From the NCBI GenBank assembly GCA_963742925.1, contig CAVUNV010000007.1, positions 62,001 to 126,000 on the forward strand: a stretch of DNA of 64,000 bases, in the 5' to 3' direction. This DNA comes from PALSA-612 sp963742925. Lineage in GTDB: Bacteria > Actinomycetota > Thermoleophilia > Gaiellales > Gaiellaceae. This document shows, piece after piece, positions 9,772 to 17,989 of the stretch; position 1 is the first letter of the stretch, and every line of letters begins with the position of its first letter. The notes beneath the pieces are model-generated. The model saw nothing but the letters and a program-made list of their open reading frames with translations. It was not told the origin of the DNA and searched no databases. The position numbers and the translations under genes are program-made.

Positions 9772-10526
9772 CGGGCCCGCTGCTGGAGGGAAAGGCCGGT
9801 CTCGTCACCGGCGCGGCGAGCGGGATCGGCCGCGCCTGCGCGATCCGCTTCGCGCAGGAGGGAGCCGCCGTGGTCGTGTCCGACCTCGAAAGCGCCCGCG
9901 CCGGCGGTGAGGAGACCGTGAGCCTGATCGAGGCGGCGGGCGGCACGGCGGAGTTCTTCCCGTGCGACGTCGCGCTCGAGGAGGACAACGAGGCGCTCGT
10001 CGCCCGCGTCATCGAGCGGTTCGGCCGGCTCGACTTCGCGCACAACAACGCGGGCATCGGCGTGCACGCGCTGCTCGCGGACACGAGCACCGACGACTTC
10101 GACCGCACGATCGCCGTCAACCTGCGCGGCACCTTCCTCGGGATGAAGCACCAGATCCGCCAGATGCTCCGGAGCGGGGGAGGGGCGATCGTGAACACGT
10201 CGTCGAACGCGGGCCTGCACGCGGTCAAGTTCCTCAGCGCCTACACCGCGAGCAAGCACGGCATCGTCGGCCTGACGAAGAACGCCGCGATCGAGTACGC
10301 GGAGGACGGCATCCGCGTCAACGCCGTCTGCCCCGGCGCGATCATGACGCCGCTCATGACGGCCCAGTCGCCCGAGCGCCAGCAGGAGATCCTGGCGCCG
10401 CAGGCGATGAAGCGGTTCGGGACGACCGAGGAGGTCGCCGCAGCCGTCGTCTGGCTCTGCTCCGACGAGGCGTCGTTCATCACCGGCGTCGCCCTGCCGG
10501 TCGACGCCGGGTCCGTCGCGTGGTAA
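9768..10526 (+). CDS. Short-chain dehydrogenase/reductase (classical SDR)
   Basis: Cytoplasmic NAD(P)-dependent oxidoreductase of 252 aa. Cofactor motif TGAASGIG, NNAG near residue 90, catalytic Ser in VNTSSNAG, and Tyr-Lys in YTASKHG; the C-terminal ITGVALPVDAG is typical. GTG 9768 overlaps the upstream stop by four bases. It is the last gene of the importer/oxidoreductase run and converges on a small membrane protein. Substrate not predictable. Confidence 0.9.
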   Translation: MTGPLLEGKAGLVTGAASGIGRACAIRFAQEGAAVVVSDLESARAGGEETVSLIEAAGGTAEFFPCDVALEEDNEALVARVIERFGRLDFAHNNAGIGVHALLADTSTDDFDRTIAVNLRGTFLGMKHQIRQMLRSGGGAIVNTSSNAGLHAVKFLSAYTASKHGIVGLTKNAAIEYAEDGIRVNAVCPGAIMTPLMTAQSPERQQEILAPQAMKRFGTTEEVAAAVVWLCSDEASFITGVALPVDAGSVAW

Positions 10527-10541
10527 CAACCGGGGGGAGCC

Positions 10542-10880
10542 CTAGGTGCGCAGGTAGATCAACACGCCGAGCGCGACCACCAGCACGCCCGCAGGGATGA
10601 GCACGAACGGGCTCTGTGGCTGAGGGATGTCGCTGCCCGGGGCGAATCGGCCGCCGACGACGATGCGCGACTCCCCGTGCATACGGGTCGTGCTACCGGA
10701 TCGGCCGACGAGCAGAACGATCAGCCCGCCGCCGATCCACATGGCCCACCCGATCGCCTGCCCGTATGCGATCCCACCGCGGAAGTACGCGAACAGTGCC
10801 CCGGCGAGCGCACATATGGCAGCGATTGCGACACAAATAGCCAGGAAAAGCCCGAGCGTGCGGACGATCTTCATTGCCAC
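10542..10880 (-). CDS. Small membrane protein of unknown function
   Basis: 112-aa protein with three hydrophobic segments (about residues 8-32, 42-62 and 91-110) and a polar loop between the second and third. I do not recognise the family. GTG at 10880 is preferred over the ATG at 10874 because AAGGGGAG lies about 8 bases before the GTG and 14 before the ATG. It converges on the SDR gene and is divergent from the acetoacetyl-CoA synthetase. Confidence 0.6.
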   Translation of the reverse strand: MAMKIVRTLGLFLAICVAIAAICALAGALFAYFRGGIAYGQAIGWAMWIGGGLIVLLVGRSGSTTRMHGESRIVVGGRFAPGSDIPQPQSPFVLIPAGVLVVALGVLIYLRT

Positions 10881-10909
10881 CCAACCTACTCCCCTTCGCC
10901 GGACTCCGA

Positions 10910-10936
10910 ACGACCCGTGAAGGAGGGTCGTAGGAT
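10910..10936 (+). promoter_or_regulatory. Inverted repeat and -10 box before acetoacetyl-CoA synthetase
   Basis: ACGACCC (10910-10916) and GGGTCGT (10925-10931) form a perfect 7-base inverted repeat with 8 bases between. Its last base begins TAGGAT (10931-10936), a good actinobacterial -10 box, and ATG 10944 follows after 7 bases, so the mRNA is probably leaderless and the repeat would cover the spacer/-35 region as an operator. Confidence 0.5.
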
Positions 10937-10943
10937 CGAAGCT

Positions 10944-12941
10944 ATGTCCGTGCGCTCAGGCCGGCCGCCCGTCCAGGGCGAGATCCTCTGGAGCCCGCCG
11001 GCCGATGCCGGGGAACGGTTCGAGCTGGGTCGCTACCTGGAGTGGCTGCGCACGCGCGGCCTCGACTTCGCAGACTACGACGAGCTCTGGCGCTGGTCGG
11101 TCACCGACCTCGAAGGCTTCTGGGCGTCGATCTGGGACTACTTCGACGTCCGTGCGCATACGCCCTACGAGCGCGTGCTCGCCTCGGAGGTCATGCCGGG
11201 CGCGGACTGGTTCCCGGGCGCGCGGCTGAACTACGCCGAGCACATGGTCGGCCGCGACGAGGACGCGGATACGGTGGCGATCGTCGCGCGCTCGCAGTCC
11301 CGCGACCCGCGCGAGCTCACGTTCGGCGACCTCCGCGATCAGGTTGCACGCGCACGCGCCGGCCTGCAGCGGCTCGGCGTCGGCCCGGGCGACCGCGTAG
11401 TCGCCTACCTGCCGAACATCCCCGAGACGCTCGTCGCCTTCCTCGCCGGCGCGAGCCTGGGTGCGGTCTGGGCGACCTGCCCGCCGGAGTTCGGCGTCCG
11501 CAGCGTCCTCGACCGCCTCGGCCAGCTCGAGCCGAAGGTCCTGCTCGCCGTCGCCGGCTACCGCTGGGGCGAGAAGCTCGTCGACCGCCGCGAGCAGGTG
11601 GCTGCGATTCGCGAGGGGCTGCCGAGCCTCGAGGCCGTCGTCCACGTCCCCTACGCGGGCGGCGCCGAGGACGCCCTGCCGCACGCCGTCTCCTGGGACG
11701 AACTGGTGGCCGAGCAGGGCCCGCTCGAGTTCGAGCCGCTGCCGTTCGCGCACCCGCTCTACGTCCTCTTCTCGTCGGGTACGACCGGGCTTCCGAAGGC
11801 GATCGTGCACGGGCACGGCGGGATCCTGGTCGAGCACCTGAAGAACCACGGCCTGAGCTGGGACCTGCGTCCCGGCGACCGGCTGCAGTGGTTCACGACG
11901 ACCGCCTGGATGATGTGGAACGCGCTCGTCTCGACCCTGCTCCTGCGGGCGTCGATCGTGATGATCGACGGCAACCCCGGCTACCCGGACCTGGCGAGCC
12001 CGTGGAGGCTCGTCGAGGAGACGCGGCCGACGATGCTCGGTGTCAGCCCCGCGTTCGTCATGGCCTGCCGGAAGGAGGGCCTCGAGCCGGGACGGGACTT
12101 CGACCTCTCCTCGCTCCGGTCGCTGGGCGCCGCCGGCTCACCCCTCGCGCTGGAGGGCTTCGAGTGGCTCTACGAGCAGGTCGACGCGGGCGTGTTCCTC
12201 AATCTCGGCAGCGGCGGAACCGACGTCTGCACCGGGATCGTGCAGGGCAATCCGCTGCTGCCGGTCTACGCGGGCGAGATGTCGGGTCGCTGCCTGGCCG
12301 TCGACACGGCCGCGTTCTCACCCGACGGAAAGCCCGTCGTCGGGGAGCTCGGCGAGCTCGTGATCAGGAAGCCGATGCCGTCGATGCCCGTCGCCTTCTG
12401 GAACGACCCCGACGGCTCGCGCCTCCGTGCCGCCTACTTCGACCACTTCCCTGGCGTCTGGCGGCACGGGGATTGGATCATGTTCACCGAGCGCGGGAGC
12501 TCGGTGATCACGGGCCGTTCCGACGCGACGCTGAACCGCGGCGGTGTCCGGCTCGGCACGAGCGAGCTGTACGCGGTCATCGAGGAGATCGAAGAGGTGC
12601 TCGACAGCCTCATCGTCCACCTCGAGGAGTCGGATGAGCTGCTCCTGTTCGTGGTCTTGCGGCCCGGGGTCGAGCTGGACGACGCGCTGCGGAAGCGGAT
12701 CGCGGGCAGCCTCCGCACGGCGCTCTCGCCGCGTCACGCACCCGACACGATCGTCGCCGTGCCCGCGATCCCGCGCACCCTCACCGGCAAGAAGCTCGAG
12801 CTGCCCGTCAAGCGCATTCTCACCGGCGCGCCTGCGGAAGGGGTCGTCTCCACGGACGCGCTCGTCGATCCTGGTTCAGTCCAACCCTTCGTCGCCTACG
12901 CACGTTCGCGTGCACATCCCCCGGGAGGAGAGCGAGCATGA
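10944..12941 (+). CDS. Acetoacetyl-CoA synthetase (AMP-forming ligase)
   Basis: ANL-family ligase, 665 aa, the usual length of acetoacetyl-CoA synthetase, activating acetoacetate with ATP and CoA. Family features are the N-terminal WASIWDYFDV and MPGADWFPGARLNYAEHM blocks, the AMP-binding loop LFSSGTTGLPKAIVHGHGG near residue 275, GDW, GRSDATLNRGGVRLG, and C-terminal Lys in RTLTGKKLELPVK. ATG 10944 follows a TAGGAT -10 box and gives a standard N-terminus. The stop overlaps the next ATG. Substrates other than acetoacetate are possible, since the partner gene is unusual. Confidence 0.88.
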   Translation: MSVRSGRPPVQGEILWSPPADAGERFELGRYLEWLRTRGLDFADYDELWRWSVTDLEGFWASIWDYFDVRAHTPYERVLASEVMPGADWFPGARLNYAEHMVGRDEDADTVAIVARSQSRDPRELTFGDLRDQVARARAGLQRLGVGPGDRVVAYLPNIPETLVAFLAGASLGAVWATCPPEFGVRSVLDRLGQLEPKVLLAVAGYRWGEKLVDRREQVAAIREGLPSLEAVVHVPYAGGAEDALPHAVSWDELVAEQGPLEFEPLPFAHPLYVLFSSGTTGLPKAIVHGHGGILVEHLKNHGLSWDLRPGDRLQWFTTTAWMMWNALVSTLLLRASIVMIDGNPGYPDLASPWRLVEETRPTMLGVSPAFVMACRKEGLEPGRDFDLSSLRSLGAAGSPLALEGFEWLYEQVDAGVFLNLGSGGTDVCTGIVQGNPLLPVYAGEMSGRCLAVDTAAFSPDGKPVVGELGELVIRKPMPSMPVAFWNDPDGSRLRAAYFDHFPGVWRHGDWIMFTERGSSVITGRSDATLNRGGVRLGTSELYAVIEEIEEVLDSLIVHLEESDELLLFVVLRPGVELDDALRKRIAGSLRTALSPRHAPDTIVAVPAIPRTLTGKKLELPVKRILTGAPAEGVVSTDALVDPGSVQPFVAYARSRAHPPGGERA

Positions 12942-14053
12942 CCGAGAAACGACCCGTCGTCGTCTACGGGGCGAGCGGCTTCTCGGGCCGCCTGACCGTC
13001 GAGTTCCTGCGCGAGTACAACGTCCCGTTCATCGCGGCCGGCCGCGACCGGGCGCGGATCGAGGAGGTGCTCGACCACGTTCCCGGGATCGGCACCGCCG
13101 ACTACGAGATCGTCGAGGTCGAGCATTCGGTCGACGCGCTCAGCGACCTCCTGCAGGGCGCGAAGGTGGTCTGCAACGCCACCGGGCCGTGCATCTACTA
13201 CGGCGACACGGTGATCGAGGCGGCGCTCGCCGCCGGGTGCCACTACATCGACACGGGCGGGGAGGCCCCCTGGGTGCGGCGCGTCAGGGAGACGTGGCAC
13301 GAGCGATTCGCCGAGGCCGGTCTGCTCGTCGCGCCGGCGACGGCGTACATGTCCGCGACCGCCGAGACGGCGATCCGCGTCGCGCAGGAGCACGCGCCGG
13401 GCATCGACACGCTCGAGGTGCTCTCGATGTTCAAGGGCTTCCCGACCTATGGCTCGACGCAGACGATCTTCGGCCAGCTCCAGTGGGAGTCGTTCTGCCT
13501 GGAGCAGAACGAGTACGTCGAACTGCCGCCCGTAACGACGATCGAGGCGGTGATTCCCGGCTCGTCACAGACCCACCTGGCGCTCCCGTGGGGCGGCTTC
13601 CCGCACCCGACCTGGTTCAAGGACGACCCCCGGATCGCGAACGTGTACGCGTTCGGCGGCATCCTGAACCGGCAGATCATGGAGAGCGTCGTCGCCGGGC
13701 AGCGCGACTACCAGGAGAAGATCAGGCCGCTGCCGCCCGAGGAGCAGCGCGGGATCCTGGCCGGGATCGCCGACTCGGTACAGGCGGGGATGCCGCCGCG
13801 TGAGAACCGCCGCCAGCAGCGCACCGTCGACGTCGTCTCGGCGCGCGGCAACCTCGAGTCGATCCAGATCGTGGTGCACGGCGTCGGCGCGTACCTGCAG
13901 ACAGGGCTGATCCAGGCGTTCGCCGCGCACCATCTCGTCTACCAGCCTCCACACGCGGTCGGCTTCGCCTCGCCGTGCACGGCGTTCGGCCACCGCGAGC
14001 TGCTGGCGGCACTGGAGGCCTACGGCATGGTGCGGATGAAGATCGTCGGTTAA
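12938..14053 (+). CDS. Saccharopine-dehydrogenase-like NAD(P)-binding protein (DUF5938-like)
   Basis: 371-aa protein opening with a Rossmann motif VVYGASGFSGRLTVEFL, as in saccharopine dehydrogenase-like and trans-acting enoyl reductase proteins; CNATGPCIYYGD and HYIDTGGEAPW continue that fold. The C-terminal half resembles DUF5938 proteins from memory, which I cannot confirm here. ATGA overlap with the acetoacetyl-CoA synthetase implies a shared job, perhaps reduction of the CoA ester product or of a ketone. The stop codon at 14051-14053 coincides with the end of a transposase remnant on the other strand. Confidence 0.65.
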   Translation: MTEKRPVVVYGASGFSGRLTVEFLREYNVPFIAAGRDRARIEEVLDHVPGIGTADYEIVEVEHSVDALSDLLQGAKVVCNATGPCIYYGDTVIEAALAAGCHYIDTGGEAPWVRRVRETWHERFAEAGLLVAPATAYMSATAETAIRVAQEHAPGIDTLEVLSMFKGFPTYGSTQTIFGQLQWESFCLEQNEYVELPPVTTIEAVIPGSSQTHLALPWGGFPHPTWFKDDPRIANVYAFGGILNRQIMESVVAGQRDYQEKIRPLPPEEQRGILAGIADSVQAGMPPRENRRQQRTVDVVSARGNLESIQIVVHGVGAYLQTGLIQAFAAHHLVYQPPHAVGFASPCTAFGHRELLAALEAYGMVRMKIVG

Positions 14054-14232
14054 CGTTTCTCGCGGACGAGCAAGCGGCGGAACTGGTGCAGCCAGGCAAG
14101 GGTGCGCTCGACGAAGCCGCGATCGCCGACGAGCTGGTCGGGTCGGCAGCGCCGCCGGCCGACGATGCCGCGCACAGCCGCCACCCGGTCGAGAAGCCTG
14201 ACCCCACAGACCAGACAACGCGAATCACTGGT
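14050..14232 (-). pseudogene. IS5-type transposase 3-prime remnant with internal deletion
   Basis: Reading the minus strand gives VRLLDRVAAVRGIVG, RCRPDQLVGDRG, then directly FVERTLAWLHQFRRLL and VREKR before a stop at 14050-14052. VERTLAWLHQFRRL is the conserved C-terminal block of IS5-type DDE transposases, and the preceding piece resembles the region before the YDHDKYR segment, which is missing. So a stretch of roughly 35 codons has been lost between GDRG and FVERT, and no start or upstream part remains. No terminal inverted repeats were found. It overlaps the stop of the preceding plus-strand gene. Confidence 0.65.
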
Positions 14233-14249
14233 AGATGTCGGGCCTGAGC

Positions 14250-14594
14250 CTACTCTTGCCTGACGATATCGACCGAGATCTCCACCGCCGGGATCGTTCC
14301 TCTGTTCTCGAGCCAGTGTGTCGTGTTCCTATCCTCGGGCCAGCCCACTCCCGGCCCATACTCCGTAGCGACTCCATTTCGATGGTCAGTGATCGTTCCT
14401 TGCAGTATGTAGACGATGCCTGGTCTGTCTTTATGGTCGTGAATCGGGCCGAAGACGCCTCCAGGCTCGATCGTCACCATACGCATTCGAAGTTGGCGCC
14501 CGGCCATGCCCTCGATCTCAGGGCCGAGGTCAACCGTTGCAAGTAACTCCGCCGTAACACCTTTCGTCTCAGGTGCCGCCTGTTCGTTGCTCAT
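14250..14594 (-). CDS. Cupin-domain protein
   Basis: Single-domain cupin of 114 aa. Metal-site motifs are GPIHDHKDRPGIVYILQG (motif 1, two His and a downstream Glu-like position replaced) and GVGWPEDRNTTHWLENRG (motif 2 with His). Small cupins of this type act as isomerases, dioxygenases or ligand sensors. The ATG at 14594 has GAGAGGAGAG upstream. It is transcribed toward the transposase remnant and away from nothing obvious; the next minus-strand gene is the GMC oxidoreductase ending at 14653. Confidence 0.75.
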   Translation of the reverse strand: MSNEQAAPETKGVTAELLATVDLGPEIEGMAGRQLRMRMVTIEPGGVFGPIHDHKDRPGIVYILQGTITDHRNGVATEYGPGVGWPEDRNTTHWLENRGTIPAVEISVDIVRQE

Positions 14595-14652
14595 CGTGCT
14601 CTCCTCTCGGTACTTCGAGGGCCAAACGTTCCAGATCCTGGTTCCGTAGCCC

Positions 14653-16248
14653 TCAGGCCGGCGTTGCCGCGGGGTCGTCCCCCCGGACGGCCCCGCGGAG
14701 CGGCGACTTCCCGCGGATCAGGTCGGCGGCCTTCTCGGCGATCATCACGGTCGGGGCGTGCGTGTTGGCGCGCGTGATCGTCGGCATGACCGAGGCGTCG
14801 ACCACGCGCAACCCCTCCGTTCCGTAGACGCGCAGCTCAGGGTCGACGACCGTGCCGATGGCGCACGTCGAGGTCGGGTGGTAGACCGTCTGCGCCGCAC
14901 GGCGGACCCACTCGAGGATGTCCTCGTCCGAGTCGGAGGCGGGGACACTGAACGGCGCCCGCTCGACCGCCTTCAGCGCAGGCTGTGAGGCGATGTCGAG
15001 CGCGATCCGAACGCCCTCGATCATGCTCCGCCTGTCCTCCTCGGTGGTGAGGAAGTTGCAGAGCACGAGCGGCTTCGAGTCCACCATCGGTGTGCGCAGC
15101 TTCACGTAGCCGCGCCCGGTCGGCTTGATCACGACCGGGCCGAATGCGTAGCCGCTCTCGGTCGGCGCGTTCAGCCCCTCGTCGAAGAAGATCGACGGCG
15201 CGTAGTGGAACTCGATGTCGGGGGCGGGCAGGTCGTCGCGCGTGCGGAAGAAGGCACCCGCCTCCGGGATGTTCGAGCTGAGCGGGCCGCGACCCTCGTT
15301 CTGGAGCAACTCGAGATTGTCCGGCGTGAACGCGCCGAACAGCGTCGGCTCGTCGGTCGTGTAGTTGAGGTTCACCATGCAGTGATCCTGCAGGTTGCGG
15401 CCGACCGGCAGGTCCTCGCGCACGGACATCCCGAAGAGTGCGAGGTCCTCCGCGGGACCGAGCCCCGAGAGCATCAGCAACACCGGCGACTGGTAGGAGC
15501 CGGCGGCGAGGATCACCTCGCGCTCGGCGCGCACGGTCTCGACCTTCCCGTCCTGGAGGATCTCGACGCCGACGGCCCGGTCGCCCTCGAACACGATGCG
15601 CTGCGCGAGCACGCTGCTCCGCACCGTCAGGTTCGGCCGGTCGGCCGCCGGGTGGAGGAACGCGTCGGCGGTGCTGCAGCGCCGGCCGCCGCGCTGCGTG
15701 AGCTGGAAGCGGCTGACCCCCTCGGGGCGATCGACGTTGAGGTCGGGAATGTGCTCGTACCCGGCCTGCACCGACGCCTCCAGCATGGTCTCGATCAGGG
15801 GCTGCATCGAGCGGCTGTCGGAGACGGCGAGCGGTCCGCCGACGCCGTGGAAGGCGTCCTCGCCGCGCTCGTTGTCCTCGGAGCGCTTGAAGTAGGGGAG
15901 CACCTCGTCGTAGGTCCAGCCCGTGGCGCCGTTCGCGGCCCAGTCGTCGTAGTCGAGCCGGTGGCCGCGGAGGTAGATCATCGCGTTCATCGAGCCGGAG
16001 CCGCCGATCATGCGGCCGCGTGGCAGGTACAGCCGTCGACCGCCGAGGCCGGGCTCCTTCTCGCCGAGCAGGTCCCAGTCGTGGCTCGACTTGAAGAGCG
16101 CCGGGAACGCGTACGGGATGCGGATCTCCGGCGCCGTGTCGGGCGGGCCCGCCTCCAGCAGCAGCACCTGCGCGTCCGCGTCCTCGCTCAGCCGTCCCGC
16201 GAGCACGCACCCGGCGGACCCGGCACCGACGATCACGTAGTCAGCCAC
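14653..16248 (-). CDS. GMC oxidoreductase, choline dehydrogenase type
   Basis: FAD-dependent alcohol oxidase/dehydrogenase, 531 aa. ADP-binding motif DYVIVGAGSAGCVLAGRL at the N-terminus, the GMC signature block LPRGRMIGGSGSMNAMIYLRG near residue 85, second signature AAGSYQSPVLLMLSG near residue 260, and active-site His in YHPTSTCAIG and Asn in TRANTHAPTVM. GTG 16248 is chosen because GGGAGGAG lies about 9 bases upstream and it gives the normal GMC N-terminus. No Cys cluster, unlike the GMC protein at 7.3 kb. Substrate unknown; aromatic or aliphatic alcohols are both plausible. Confidence 0.88.
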   Translation of the reverse strand: MADYVIVGAGSAGCVLAGRLSEDADAQVLLLEAGPPDTAPEIRIPYAFPALFKSSHDWDLLGEKEPGLGGRRLYLPRGRMIGGSGSMNAMIYLRGHRLDYDDWAANGATGWTYDEVLPYFKRSEDNERGEDAFHGVGGPLAVSDSRSMQPLIETMLEASVQAGYEHIPDLNVDRPEGVSRFQLTQRGGRRCSTADAFLHPAADRPNLTVRSSVLAQRIVFEGDRAVGVEILQDGKVETVRAEREVILAAGSYQSPVLLMLSGLGPAEDLALFGMSVREDLPVGRNLQDHCMVNLNYTTDEPTLFGAFTPDNLELLQNEGRGPLSSNIPEAGAFFRTRDDLPAPDIEFHYAPSIFFDEGLNAPTESGYAFGPVVIKPTGRGYVKLRTPMVDSKPLVLCNFLTTEEDRRSMIEGVRIALDIASQPALKAVERAPFSVPASDSDEDILEWVRRAAQTVYHPTSTCAIGTVVDPELRVYGTEGLRVVDASVMPTITRANTHAPTVMIAEKAADLIRGKSPLRGAVRGDDPAATPA

Positions 16249-16387
16249 GATCCAGCACTCCTCCCGGTCTCGATTCCGGCCTTCGCAGCTTAGAGCCTCG
16301 CGTTCGACGGCGTGATCGTGTCCGCTGCGGGTTCCGGCTGAGATGATGCGCCCTGGTTCACAACCGACCGAGAGAGAGCGCTTAGAG

Positions 16388-17968
16388 ATGGAGTTCCGGA
16401 TCCTGGGTCCACTCGAGGCCACCGCCGGGGGCGAGCCGCTGCAACTCGGCGGTGCCCGCCAGCGCGCGGTTCTCGCGCTGCTGCTCACGCGGCCGAACGA
16501 GGTGGTCTCGACGGACCGCCTCGTCGACCAGCTCTGGGGAGCGCAGCCGCCCAGGACGGCGCTCAACACGATCCAGTACTACGTCTCACAGCTGCGGAAG
16601 CTGCTCGGGGTCGACAGGATCGTCACTCGCCCGCCGGGCTACCTGATCCGGGTCGAGCCCGGGGAGCTGGACCTCCAGAGATTCGAGGCGCTGCTCGCGC
16701 AGGACGACGTCGAGGCGCTGCGGGAGGCGCTTGCGCTCTGGCGGGGGCCGGCGCTCGCCGACTTCGCCTTCGAGCCCTTTGCGCAAGCGGAGACCGGACG
16801 CCTGGAGGAAATGCGCCTCGCGGCCCTCGAGCGGCGGATCGATCTCGATCTGGAAGCCGGCCGTGCTGCGGAGCTCGTCGGCGAGCTCGAGGCGTTGACC
16901 GCCGAGCACCCGCTCCGGGAGCGTCTTCACGGCCAGCTGATGCTCGCGCTCTACCGCTCGGGGCGGCAGGCGGAGGCGCTGGCCGCATACCAGGCGGCGC
17001 GAGGGACGCTGGTCGAGAGCCTCGGCATCGAGCCCGGCCCGCCGCTCCAGGAGCTCGAGCGGGCGATTCTCCGCCAGGACCCGTCGCTGCTGGCCAGGGG
17101 CGCAGGCGAGGCTGCGCCGCCCGAGCGGCAGAGGGCGGTGATCGTCGCCTCGATCGACGCAGACGCACTCGGTCCGCTGCTCGCGATCGCCGAGCCGCTG
17201 GCACGCTCGGCGCCGCCGCGCGAGCTGATCCTCGTCCGGCTCGTGCAGGCGCAGGACCTCGGCCCCGCCTCGCGCCTCCTCCACGAGCGGGCGGACTCGC
17301 TTTCCGAGGCAGGGGTCACCGCCCGCGCGGCCGTCTTCACGTCGGACGATCCCGGAGCCGAGCTGACGCGCCTCGCGAGCGAGCAGGACGCCGACCTGGT
17401 GCTGCTCGACGCTTCGCCTGACTTCCTAGCCGCCGGCGAGCTCGGCGGCGTCGCCGGGGCGGTGCTGGGCTCGACTTCCTGCGACGTCGGGATCGTGATC
17501 TGGCGCCGAGGCCGTGCGCCGGGGCCCGAGCTACCCGTGCTCGTCCCCTTTGCCGGCGCCGAGCACGACTGGGCGGCAGTAGAGCTCGCCGCCTGGATCG
17601 CTCGTGCGTCCGGCACGACGCTCCGCCTGCTCGGCCGCGAGGCCGACCTCGGTTCCGACACGCGGGACGCGAGCCGTCTGCTCGCCAGCGCCTCGCTCCT
17701 CGTCCAGCGGGTCGTGCGCGTGCCCACCGAGCCGATGCTCGTCAAGGCGGGCTCGGAAGGGATCCTGCGGGCGGCCGACGAGGGCAGCCTGCTCGTCTTC
17801 GGCCTCTCCGACCGCTGGCGGCAGGAAGGCCTCGGCGAGACGCGCCTCGCGATCGCCCGGGAGTCCGCCTGCCCGACGCTCCTCGTCCGCAAGGGCCTCA
17901 AGCCCGGAGGGATCGCGCCCGGCCAGACGATGACCCGCTTCACCTGGTCGCTCGCGGCCTCGCGCTAG
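16388..17968 (+). CDS. SARP-family regulator (wHTH-BTAD) with two Usp-like C-terminal domains
   Basis: Transcription factor of 526 aa. MEFRILGPLEA followed by the OmpR-type winged helix (about 1-90, VVSTDRLVDQLWG and TALNTIQYYVSQLRKLLG) and the bacterial transcriptional activation domain (about 95-240, ending GIEPGPPLQELERAIL) are classical for AfsR/DnrI-type activators. Instead of an NB-ARC/TPR part, residues about 255-385 and 390-520 look like two universal-stress-protein-like modules, the first ending DADLVLLDAS and GSTSCDVGIV, the second ESACPTLLVRKG. ATG 16388 starts the standard SARP N-terminus; an upstream ATG at 16343 adds 15 unlikely residues. A kinase with a sensor propeller lies next door. 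Confidence 0.85.
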   Translation: MEFRILGPLEATAGGEPLQLGGARQRAVLALLLTRPNEVVSTDRLVDQLWGAQPPRTALNTIQYYVSQLRKLLGVDRIVTRPPGYLIRVEPGELDLQRFEALLAQDDVEALREALALWRGPALADFAFEPFAQAETGRLEEMRLAALERRIDLDLEAGRAAELVGELEALTAEHPLRERLHGQLMLALYRSGRQAEALAAYQAARGTLVESLGIEPGPPLQELERAILRQDPSLLARGAGEAAPPERQRAVIVASIDADALGPLLAIAEPLARSAPPRELILVRLVQAQDLGPASRLLHERADSLSEAGVTARAAVFTSDDPGAELTRLASEQDADLVLLDASPDFLAAGELGGVAGAVLGSTSCDVGIVIWRRGRAPGPELPVLVPFAGAEHDWAAVELAAWIARASGTTLRLLGREADLGSDTRDASRLLASASLLVQRVVRVPTEPMLVKAGSEGILRAADEGSLLVFGLSDRWRQEGLGETRLAIARESACPTLLVRKGLKPGGIAPGQTMTRFTWSLAASR

Positions 17969-17989
17969 ACACGACATGATTGGCCCGTC

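Noticed and set aside
15205..16293. 362-codon plus-strand frame opposite the GMC oxidoreductase
   Set aside because: No recognisable domain, shadow-type composition, and the minus strand has complete GMC motifs.
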